A DNA stretch of 64,000 nt from Anaeramoeba flamelloides (taxonomy: Eukaryota > Metamonada > Anaeramoebidae). Positions within the stretch are counted from its first letter, which is position 1. Each line of letters opens with the position of its first letter. The stretch lies in the NCBI GenBank assembly GCA_027625915.1, contig JANTQA010000023.1, forward strand, positions 20,274,001-20,338,000. Reading direction: 5' to 3'. A program made the translations under genes and the position numbers. This document shows, piece after piece, positions 24,601 through 42,100 of the stretch. A model generated the notes under the pieces. It had not been told where the DNA came from and ran no database searches. It saw nothing but the letters and a program-made list of their open reading frames with translations.

Positions 24601-25627
24601 GAGTTGGATTAAATCAAATCGGTTTCTCGAATGAAAAGTTAAATTAGGTTTGGTTTTGGTATCCTTTGGTTTGGTATGGTAGGCATATTTTTACTTAGAT
24701 ATTACTTGTGGATTACTCTGTGATGACAAAAATGTCTTCTTACAATTATGAGTACTGTGATACAATCAGAAATTGACCATTACAAAGACAATTTCTCTCA
24801 GTTGTTAATAACATTTAACAATGATCAGAAATGTTACAAACATCTAAGAACCCAATGCCTTTCACACAAAATAAGTTGAATCCTATTCCTGAAAATATTT
24901 CAATTTTCCGAAATATCATTTTTTCAACCAAAAAAAAAAAAAATGTTCTCCAATAAAATACCCATTTTAGGATTAAACCGAATGTATTTTGGCACAACTA
25001 ATTTTTTTTAGAAGTTCACCAAAAAAGTGTTTTTTAATGTTCAAAAAGTGTTAAAAGTATTTTGAATAACAGCTATTTTCGGGAATATTTGATAGATACA
25101 AAGTGTTCTCACCAGAATTTCATTAAGAATCCCAAATAATTTCTGAGTGTTTTTTTGATTTTCAGGTATTTTTCAGGAATATTTGAGAGATCTTGAATAT
25201 TTTAAATTTTTCTCTTTAAACTTGTAAAATAACAAATTACAATTTCAGTACTCTATACCTGAGAAAATTTAAGATCAAAATAAAAAAAAAGTAAACAAAA
25301 ATTTTTGAAATAGAGTTTCTCGCTAAGAATATTTTTATTTCTGAATATTGTTATATGAGTAGTTCACAATGAATCGCTATTTTGGATCATTTCTAATAGA
25401 TAGATTTAATCTCAATTTCATATTAGTAATTATTATAACAACAACATTACAATTTTTTTAAATACAAACAAACCACCAAAAACTTAATTTAAAAAAATTT
25501 TCAAAATTTATTTAAAATTCAAATTTAAAATTAAAAGATTGTTTTTAAAAAAGTTTATTATTTATTTCTGAACCATTCACAAAAATTTAAATTCAAATTG
25601 AATGATGCCTATTATCATGAAGAATGT
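21660..25627. other. Intergenic region, repeat-bearing
   Basis: About 4 kb between two minus-strand genes. It holds a copy of the 600 bp repeat R (23690-24280), a TA tract (23218-23231) and a stretch of somewhat higher GC at 24540-24830 with stops in all frames that I examined. Nothing else can be supported. Confidence 0.6.
23690..24280 (+). mobile_element. Dispersed 600 bp repeat family R, copy 1
   Basis: Matches 26729-27418 in the same orientation and 52166-52730 inverted. Shared landmarks in order: a T-rich start, GAAGAGTTACAAAGGAAAAAG, a purine-rich part, CAATTATCAAATTA, AAAAGTATCGTGGCTGTGAT, TTTTGGG, a long T/C tract, and AATTTAAGTAAAAGG followed by TAGAGTGTAATTCACACTTC. The reading frame that is open in the third copy is interrupted here. 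It looks like a short dispersed mobile element of unknown class. Confidence 0.65.
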
Positions 25628-31695
<6,068 letters not shown>

Positions 31696-32689
31696 TTGAA
31701 AAAACTAAAAAATGATTTTTCATTTTTATTTTATTTTTTCTTATTGAGGAACTCGAAGGGAATATTGAAAAATAAAAAGTGTTTGTGGTCGAATTAAAGT
31801 TCTATTATAATTCTTGAAATATTCTTAAATTTCAGATTTTGGATGGTTTCACTCTTTATTTTATCACATTTCAATAACCAAAATTAAAAGAGAAAATATT
31901 CCTGCAATTTTAACTTCTACAAATAAAAAGTCTAATTTTGATTTTAAGTTATAAAATCCGATTGATTTTTATTAATTTAAGGAGGTAAGTACATTGTCTC
32001 ATTTTGAAAATTTTTCATTGTGTGAACTTTACTGAAAAAAAAAATATTTTTTGAGTGCCCAAAGATATTGAAACTTTCAAACCAAAACACCAATCGCTGC
32101 TCTATTTGTGAAGACAACCCAAAGTTGATTCTGAGTTTAGTCTTTATTTTTCAATTTTTTGAACATTTTTTTTGATTAAATTCTGGTTTTATTAAATTTG
32201 GTTTTGGATCTAGAAATGTGTTTATACAAATGAGTGAAATTTTACAAAGAGTAAAAAAAAAAAAAAAAACCCGGATGAAGTGTATTTGAAACAAATATTT
32301 TCTTTTAGAAGACCAAACACAAAAGATCTTCTTTCCAAATAAATTTGTAAAAATCCAAAATGAAAAAAAAAATATCGATAAAAGCCTATTTTGGAAGATT
32401 TTTATTTTTCTTAATCTTCGTAACTTGGATGAATTTAAACAATTTGTTACCTTGAATTTTTTACCCCTTTACTATTTATTATTATTTTAAAAAACTTTTT
32501 ATTACAAATCTTTTTTTCAAAATTCTTTTTTCAAATATTTTTATTTAACAAAACCAAAATCTAGAGTATTATTTCAGAAATTGACATAAATGGGGTAAAA
32601 TTCTTGAGAAATCAAAAAATAGTAATAAAAGATTCAACCAAAATAATTGAAAAAATCAAGAAAAAATTTCAATCAGATACAGAATTATT

Positions 32690-33040
32690 TTTAGTTCTCA
32701 TTTTAATTGAAAATAAATAATTCTAAAATCAAACGAATTTGCCCAATAATTCTTTATTCCTGAAGAAAAATTAAAAAATATCCCATTTTCTGAAATACAA
32801 CTAGAATTAGATGAATTGAATGAAAATAAGATTTTTTAATTCATTTTCGAAATTCTTTATGAATTAAAAAGAAATTTGTTTCTCATAAATTTTCCAGAAT
32901 AAAATATTTTGAAGAAGAATTAAAAATAAAACTATATTAAGAAGAAGTAATTGTATAAAATTTTACAGATAAGATCAAGAAATAAATTATTTTTATTTAA
33001 TATTTTTTGATTAATCTTTTCATTTTTTTATTGGATTGCT
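32690..33040 (+). repeat. Family L copy 1, decayed coding-like repeat
   Basis: Parallel to 40275-40640. One forward frame is protein-like in both copies (here EIQLELDELNENKI, there [15 protein letters not shown]) but contains several stops in each. It could be a relic of a duplicated host gene segment or of a mobile element. No family recognised. Confidence 0.4.
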
Positions 33041-33649
33041 ATTTTTATATTTGAGGTGAAAATAAATTATACAAGGATATATTCCACTCTAGTATTTATG
33101 AAAATTTCAATTTATTTGGTAAAAGAAAAGATTTGAAGAATTCAGTTTTGCATAAATGGTTGCACTTCAAATTTGGAAAATGTACTTACTTCCTAATAAT
33201 ATTTTTATATATTTGGATTGGAGAATGGTGTTTGATTGATATAATTTTAACTTAAATTAAGGAAAACTATTTTGTTCCTAAAAATTTTCCTCTTCTCTAA
33301 TAATAAATTTTTTTTTATAACCTCTATATAACATTTTGATAACAAAATTTCCTTTTATATGATGATTTTTCCACAATTTTTTGAAAAAACGGTCTTATAA
33401 CATGTTATAAATTTTATAACACATTTTATAACCTACATTTATGTTATAAAAGTTTTTATTAATTAATTTTATAATATTTTATACGTTTATAACACCTTTA
33501 CAATATGTTTATAACAAGTTATAAAAAACCTTTTTTATTAGGTTTGGTTATCCAATTTAAAAGAAAATATTTATAAAATGTCAAGTAAAAATCTAACAAT
33601 AAACCCAATATTTTATGAATGTAAAAACAAAGTAATTATAATAACAAAC

Positions 33650-34498
33650 TTTTTCTAATCAATTGGTTATTTATTTATTTATTAATTGAGAGAAACTGGT
33701 AATTAACTGTCCAACCTAAAACCCAAATATTTCAAAAATTCACACTCACCTGAAATAATAAATTAAAAAAAAATCTATCCTTTAGTATTCAAGAGCAACT
33801 AACAATTAAATCTGATTTGTAATTCACTTTTAAATCATTCTAAATATATAAAAACATGAGATTTCAAAATATAAAAAAAAAAAAACCAAAAACTAAAAAA
33901 AAGTGAGTCACATTTTTTCAAATGAACATTACTAATTTTTTTTTACTGAACTTTCACTTAAAAAAAAGTTCAACAATCAGATTTTTTATGAATAATAAAA
34001 TTCATTTTCAAATACATAACATGATCTAAATTTTTTTTGTGATTATTTGTATATTCAAAGAGCTTTTTTTACCACATGATCTTTTGCACAAAAAAAAAAG
34101 AAAAATTTTTCAAAAAAAGTATCGAAAAAAAAAAAAAGAAATCGAAAAAAAAGAAACAAAAAACAAAAACTTGAAAAAGAAAAATAAAAATTACAAAATT
34201 AGAAAAAAAATTCTGATCCAAAAAATTGAAAATATTTTTTTGATAAGAATATGGGACAAACCCTCAAAACAACTTCCATTAACATTATAAATTGAGTATA
34301 AATTTTTGAAAAAAAGTTTAGTAACGGAATAATTTCTATCTATTTATCTTTAAAAAATATGAATATATTTATTGAATAATTACAAATAATTAGAAAAATG
34401 GATCTCAAGGATTTTTGAAATATTTGGGTTTTAGGTTTGACAGTTAATTACTGGTTTCTCTCAATAAATAAATGAATAAATAACTAATTGATAAAAAA
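33650..34498. mobile_element. Long-inverted-repeat element carrying repeat M (copy 2)
   Basis: Arms of about 90 bp at 33650-33739 and 34409-34498 pair almost completely: AATTGAGAGAAACTGGTAAT, TAACTGTCCAACCTAAAACC and CAAATATTTCAAAAAT on the left have their inverses on the right. The approximately 670 bp interior is the dispersed repeat M also present at 12755-13325 without arms. There is no transposase-like ORF. Probably a foldback-type non-autonomous DNA element. Confidence 0.7.
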
Positions 34499-34955
34499 TT
34501 TCAATTAGTTTGTAGATGTATTTGCCATATATTTTTTTTAATAAGAATTTTTTTTTCAAAAATTGAATTTTGGTTTGTCAAAAAATTTGAATTGAAGTTT
34601 TGAATATCTGTCTAAAAGAAAAAATGAAATGAATAACTCTTCTTTCTTTCTTTTAATTTAATTTACACCCCGTTATATTTCGCTATAACTCTAACCAAAC
34701 AAATTAAAGGTTAATAACATAAAAATTGAAAATGACTTTTTTTTATTATTTTCAAAAAATAATTTTTTTTATTTATTGTTATATTAGTTTTTAATATTAA
34801 AATTTATTAAAAAAATCTATTGTTGAGCTATATTTCAATTTTTGTGATTCTAAAAATAAAAATTTAAGAAAAAAATGAAAAAAAAAATAATAAATGTATT
34901 AAAGAGAAGGATCTTAAAAAAAAAAAATAAATATGGACTGTATATCTTTACCAAA

Positions 34956-36121
34956 TTAAAATTCATAATTTATTAAACTGTCTGAATCTTCATCTGTGTT
35001 ATAATCTTCAACAAGTTCGGAATTATCCTCAATCTCATAATTATAAAATTTATTGAGAATCAAAACTGCCTTTTTCGAAATATTTGAAATTTTTGAAGCT
35101 GTAAGAAGTTCAATTTGATCTTTCGCTCCAATATTTTCAATTATTTGAGAAATTGAAGAATTGTTCTTCTGATTTTTAGTTTCGGTTTCTATTTCAAGTA
35201 ACTTTTCGATTGCTCTAAGTATAAGGCGGTTTACTTCATCGTCGATTGTATTTAGTAAATTGCATAATGGGACGAGCATTTGCTTTGAAAGTAATAGGTT
35301 TAATTGTTTAAGATTGCCACATTCGACAATATTTGTTAACGCAAAGCACGCTTCTTTCTTAATTGAGCTCTGGTCATTTTTAATCATCTCGATCATTGGA
35401 TCTATATAGCCATTGTCTATTATGGCATCAATTTGAGAATGAGTGCCAGCGCAAATATTTGAAATAATTAAGCAAGCTTCTTTTCGATATTTCTTTAGCC
35501 GGTGTGTAAAATATGGCTTGACACTACCAATTCCTCCCTCGTTAATAAAAGTTTGTGTGTGGTGCTCTTGGCCACTAGTAATGTTCACCAAAATTAGAAG
35601 GCTTGGCATTATTAAATCATTAAGTTCTTGTGTTTCTAAACTGTTTAATAGGATGGGCAAAATTTTTGATTCAATTATCACTTGAATGTTTTCATATTCA
35701 CCAGTTGATAGATAATTAAGTCCCCAAAATGCACTTTTTTGAATTTCATAATCACTATCTTGGATTAGTGATGTGAAAATTGGAAATGCCTCTTGAGTCT
35801 ATAAAAGTAGAAGCAATTTTTTGAGAAAATTTTTGTATTAAACAAACAAGATCCATCTTTCAGTCATATTTCAGAAAAATAAAATTGAAATCTTTTGAAA
35901 AAAAAAAAAAAAAAAACAAAATAAATACAATTTTTAATGGAGGTAAGGGGTTTCTTCGAACCAAATTTGATATGGTCCAAATGGTATTTTTTATAATTGA
36001 TTTTTGTTTTACTGTTTGCACTATTTCTAATAGTTTTGGAAAAACACCAAAATCAAGAATTTCATCACGATAAGCTACACAATCACCAGCTACAAAAAAT
36101 TATGATTGAAAAATAGATTTG

Positions 36122-36154
<33 letters not shown>

Positions 36155-39100
36155 ATGTGTTGTGTTTTTGGACCATTGTTTTATTTATTATTATTATTAG
36201 ATTTAAAAGACTGAAACTTATGCTGTTTTAAGAAACAAAATTTATCAATTTTTTTTATTTTATTAAACTTTGAAAAAAATAACAAAAACAATGAGAATTT
36301 TTCTTTAATTTATAGACAAATTGTTTAAAAAAATTTATTAAATTTGAGATTTTTTTCAAAAGATTATAACCAACAATAATCATTTAAGATTTATCAATAA
36401 TTAATCGTTTTGTATTTGTTTTAAAAGAAGATCTGGATCTAGAGAAGAAAATAATAAATTTTTTTTAAAAAAATTAAAAATTTTATTTTTTAGTATTTAA
36501 TCCTTATTTAATCAAAGATTAGAGTGAAATTGTCATTGTTATTTTTATTATTAATTGCTTGATTGATTTGATAATTTTTCAGATTTTTGGCAAAAGATTA
36601 ATTGGAAAATGTTATCGAAATGAAATCATTTTAAATTTTAATTTATCATTTTTTTATCCCTTAAAATGATTTTCAAAATTTCCAAAATCTATTTGCTATA
36701 TATTAGTTATCAAAGTAAATGAGGAAACTTCTAAAAAAAAAAAAATAAAGGCCTATTGAATTTTTTCTTCGATAAAGAAGCTATAATTTTTTTTTTAAAC
36801 TGAAACTTTTTATTTGTGAAAATTTAAGTATATAATTCCTCAAATACTGATAAGAAAGAGATTAGAACACTCAAAAGTTTAAAATAGCATTGTAGCCACT
36901 GTGGAAAGATTTTGGGAAATAGTTTAGTAATTAGGCAAAGTTTTGAAAATTTTCTGATCTTCTTATTTCCAATTCTAACAAAGTGAAATAAGATGTATTT
37001 TACTAATAAATTAGACTTTAAAAATGTTATTTATAGTTATTTTAGAAGAATTTGTTCAATTTTTTTGCAAAGTTTTTAATCTCATAAATCCCAAAAGATT
37101 GCTTGTCTCGAGGATTCACGACATTTTTAAATTAATTTGGTTCAAGGAACGAAATTATTTTATCAATAAAAAACAAAGGTAAAAGTTCTTCATTTATTTT
37201 CTTTTAAATGTTGGAAATTAAATGATTTCTCTTTCTTTGTTTAAAAACAATGCCGAAAATCAAAAATTGTTTTTTGTTTTTATTCCGAAAAAAACCAATC
37301 TCTTTTTTAAAAAATAAAATATGTTTGATTTCTTTTTTTCTTCGAAAAAAGACAGAAGAGACCATTAATAGAAAGATTTGGAAAGTTAAAAAAACACAAT
37401 TACAAATTTTGTAAATTATAAAAAAAAAACACATTTTTTTTGTTACGTCGAGTCAAGAAATTTAGAAGAATGCTCAAAATCAGTCACTGTTAAGAACACA
37501 CATAGTAGATACAGGTTTTTAAGTTTGATCGCCTTCAGATGTTTCTTAACAAGTGTAAAATAAAAGGGGGGATAGAAACTCATTGAAAAGTTGGATGATC
37601 TGGTTTGTTGTTGGTGGATTTTTAAACAAAGTTTGTTCGCAATGATGAAAATGTAAAATTCAACTTCAATGTTTTCAATAACTTTAATAAGGGAGAAAAT
37701 GATCCTTTGAAAAACAAGTTCTTGAAAGTACCATTGAAAAATAACCAATTGGTTTAAATTTGTTTGTTTTGTTTTAAGTTGTGTAGAGTTAGATCCCGAG
37801 TTGAAAAATAAATAGCATCTCATATTGTTTCATTTGTTCAAAAATCACCTTTTATAATTCCTCGTTTTGGATCACCTTCCAGACTCAAAATAATGATATT
37901 AATCTAGTGCTAAGATGGTATTAATCATCTTTGTTCCAATAAATCCCCAATATCATCTTCTCTCACTTCAAACAATATCATATTTCTCGCTCTTCCAGAC
38001 AAAACTCGTATAATAACAAAGAGATTGTTTCCAAATCGAAACAATAAAAAGCGTAACTTCCTAAAAAATGGATTTTTTAAACTTTTAGGTGACGTTTGAA
38101 AATAATTCCCAATTTAAAACGTTATATTTAAATAAAATTCAAATAATTTAAACTTTCAAAAAAAAATCTTTTCTTTTATTTGAAATAAAACAAATTGAAA
38201 AAAGAAACAAAACAAAAATGTTTGAAGCAAATTATTAAGAGCTCCAATGAAAATAGCAATGTCCAGGAACACGGATAAAACCTTTCTTCAAAAGTATAAC
38301 TATGAAAAATGAAAATTTTCTCAAAAAATCTTCTCTAACTTTTTAATTATTAACAAAGCAAATAAATATTAATTTTAAATAATCTTTTTCAAAGATCTCG
38401 TTTGTTTTTTTTTTTTACTTTTATTCAAACTATTTCAAGTAAAAATCAACGATCTTTTTATTTATCAAGGAGGGAATTGTTGAAGAATGTATTTTATTGA
38501 TTGTCTTTGTTATGTTCTATTCTTTTAATTCAAATTTATTATGTGATCTTTAAGTTGTGTTTTAATCCCATATTTAAAGAAAGTCTTATTCTTTTACATA
38601 AACAATAGTCTGCTTTATGGTTTCTAACAATTAAGAAAAGTATAAATCGGACCTTTATAAATTTAAAGGGACACAAATTTGAGGATTTGAAGATACCTTT
38701 GTTAAGTCACGATAAAGTTTCAAAAATCGCGATTATTTAACACTATTGTCGCGAATTTATTTTCAAATCTTGTGATAATACTTGTTATCACCAAAACCAC
38801 AAATTACACCAAAACTCTTCTTTGTGTTATTTTATGTGGAAATTAAATATTTTTTTTTTCGATTATTTGATTATTTTATTTGAAAAGAATGAAATTACTG
38901 GTTAGTTTATCTAATTTTTGATTTTAAAAACCACTTTAAATAGAATCCATATATATATATATATAAACCCCAATTCAAAATTTTTAACACACCAAAATTC
39001 GATTTTTTAAAAAAAAAATTGATTTAATTACTTCTCGAAGATTTACCAAATTAGAACCATTCACAAATTGAAATGTTAACACTTTTTCATAAATTGCAAT

Positions 39101-42100
39101 ACTCACAAAACAAAAAATAAATAATTATCAATACTAATAAATCAAGAGTGTGTTAAAAATTTTGGAGAGAGCAAAACAAAAAAATACATTAGTAAATTTG
39201 TTTAAATTCTATTAGGAATATTGATCGATCAAATGGTTAGATACTACCAACTAATTTTATTTGAGTTCTTCTATTTGGAACAACTCAACTTTAACATAAT
39301 ATAAACCTTGTAGAAAAATTTTGATCCAACGAAGCAAATTACGTAATTCGAACAATGAAATGAAAACAAAAATTAAAAGATGAAAAAATGATTTTCATAT
39401 TTCACAAAAATCAAAATTATCTCCAATTTCAATGAAATTGTATTGTTGTGATTGTTTGGAACGTTTTAGCTGTGTGGAAAATTTTGAATTTTAGTTTATA
39501 TATTATCGATAATTTAACTTTGATTTTAAGTTAAGAATTCTAAATGCCAAACTTGAATGATTAAACAATAAAATAAAATGAAATTATTTTTCCCATGATT
39601 TAATAGCCAAAAACAAGTAAACCCCAAAAAATATAACTTTGTTAAATTTTGAGTTTTCCATAAAAATCATATATTGTTCTTTTTAATAAAAAATTTTAAA
39701 GAAAATCATTCAATTTTGAAATTTTCGACTAAAAATTTTTTTGATATGTTAGAGTTTTTGTCAAAGTGTTATTTTTATATTTGTAGTAATTGAAAGAAAT
39801 ATTTTGATTTCGTTTAAATTGAAAAAAGAAAGAAAAAATCAATACCAATATTTCCTAAAGCCCAAATTGATTGATCAAGTACATTCTCATTTGGTGAAGA
39901 TAATAATCTAATAAATGCAGGTATTCCTTGAAAATCAACTAGAAATTGTGTTTGCAATGAATTTCCACTTGCGACATTTGTTAAAACCCAAGCAGATTCA
40001 AACTAATAGTTTTTTTTTTTTAAAAAAAAAATAAATATGAAAAAAAGAAAAAAATAAAGTAATTTAATGATTGGTTTTCTAAATAAATTTTTAAAATACG
40101 AGTTATTTTTAGATGTTTTTTATTGGGCATCTTCTTAGAAACAAAAAAAAAAGATTGAATACTCTTTCAAAAATTAAAATAAAGGATTTGAATTCTCGAA
40201 AACAAAAAACAACTACAAAAGATTCATGAAAAAAAAAAAAAGAAAAAAGAAAAAAAATTAAAACAAGATTCAAAATTATTATGGGTTTGCAATTTGATGG
40301 AAAATTTATTATTTTATAAAATCAAATAAACATATTCATCCAATAAATGTTTATTTCTGAAGAAGAATTTAAATAAATATCTTATTTTCTTGAACTAAAA
40401 CTAGAATTAGATAAATTAAATGAAAATAGGATTTGAAAATTCATTTTGGGAATTCTTTAGAAATAGCAATTAATTTGTTTATCAAAAATTTTCAGAACCA
40501 AAAATTTTTCCCATTAAGAACTAAAAATAAAACCAAGTAAAGAAGAAGTAATGGTATATCAAATATTACACATCAGATCGAAAAATAAATGATTTGTATT
40601 TTATTTTTTTCTTGATCAATTTTTTAATTTTTTTGATTTTCGTTTTTCAATTGATGTAAATATATTAGAGGTTTTGATGATAGCATGATTAATTCACGAT
40701 TAAGTTACAAAAATCGCGATATTTTCGATCAAATCGTGATAATATCAGAAAATCGCGATATTCAATATTATCGAGATAATATAAAAAATCGCGATAATTC
40801 TATAAAATCGTGACTAATGCCAAAATATCGCGATTAAAAAGTAATCGCGATAAAATAGTTGATGGGTTTTTGGGTTAATTGAGAAATATTTAAACAAAAA
40901 AATTTTTTTTTGATCAAAAAATAGATTTGGTGAAAAAAAGTTATTCTTTGAAAAAACAACAAAAAAGATACTTGATCCAATCAAGGATCAGATCCAAGAG
41001 TTTTATTGTGTTTTCATTTTATTTGGTTGACAAACTTATCGATCCTTTAAGATCAACAACAATATGAAATAAATAGAAATAAATATTTTTTCAGTTAATT
41101 GTGGTGTTGTAAATTGAGTTGAATAAAAGACCTTCTAAAACAACCAACCCTTTGTCCGTTCTTTAAAGAATGTGTTCTTGGGTTAAAAGATTTTCAATAT
41201 TCTCCGAAAGCTAAAAGGGGTTTGTAAACTTTTCAATAGCTTTCACAACATCCTTGTCAGATGATCACCCATTATTAAGATTTTTTATAGATTTGTCTTC
41301 TTGTTCTTTTTCTTCTTTGAGCATCTTTGTATTGGACAGAAAACACAATTAGAGCTTTGAGGATTTTGTTTGATCGATCACCAATAAGAAGGAAAATTAT
41401 TCTTTATTCTTTTGTGCTATTTAAAATTGTGAATGTAACAACTCCATTGTAAGAAAACACATCGATCTTATATTCAAGTATATTGTTGGAATGGGTAATT
41501 ATTAGTTTGATCATAAAATTCGTTTGAGATTTGATATTTTGTTAAAAAAAAAAATGAAAAGAAAACAATTTTTTTTCAGAACAAACCAAACTCATGGCCT
41601 TTACAAAAACTTTATGTCTTTCAAAACTTTCAAACACTTGAAGACAGTACACAACCCTTACAAACCCTTTCAAACATTTATGAAAGGGGAAAGTGTTGTA
41701 AAAGTCTCAAGGCTTTGTAAAAGTCAAGAGATTTTTTTAAGGTTAAATCAAAAAAATAATTTTTCATTTTTTCGCGATAATGTTGAATATCACGATAAAG
41801 TTGGACTAATCACGATTTTTAATATTATCGTGATTTTATTGTTAATATCATGATGATATGTCCTTAATAAAAATAAGCACTATTTTTTTTCTGATTAATA
41901 TTTTCGAAATTAAGTTCATAACTTAATTCAATTAAACACTGTGATAATTTTTTTTAGAATAAAAACACTCTCAACTTTTGAATATCGAAAATATTTTTTG
42001 AAATTACTGTGCACTTTTTTATTTTTTTTTGAAAAATTGGGGTTGAGAAAAGTTTGAAATCAAAGAATAAGTTAATATATTAAATTAGAATGCTTTTCCA

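Larger units (their letters stand above)
31696..34955. other. Intergenic region between TMEM181 and importin-alpha
   Basis: 3.3 kb containing a decayed coding-like repeat (32690-33040, family L), a cluster of GTTATAA/TTATAAC words (33360-33540) and a long inverted-repeat element (33650-34498). The left part should hold the TMEM181 promoter. No intact gene is seen. Confidence 0.6.
36090..39845 (-). other. Importin-alpha intron 3
   Basis: A 3756 bp intron with donor GTATTG and acceptor TTTTTTGTAG. It contains a T30-like run (36121-36150), an orphan open stretch on the same strand (37925-38060), part of the TCGCGA-word cluster (38705-38760) and one copy of repeat I (39215-39505). Confidence 0.85.

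Noticed and set aside
24310-25195. Element with ATACCTGAAAAT-type inverted ends
   Set aside because: The two ends match only in short A/T-rich words with many gaps; not enough to define boundaries.
41524-41853. 109-codon ORF in importin-alpha intron 2
   Set aside because: Composition is A/T driven, it contains internal near-repeats of CTTTCAAAACTTTCAAACA type, and it lies antisense within an intron.
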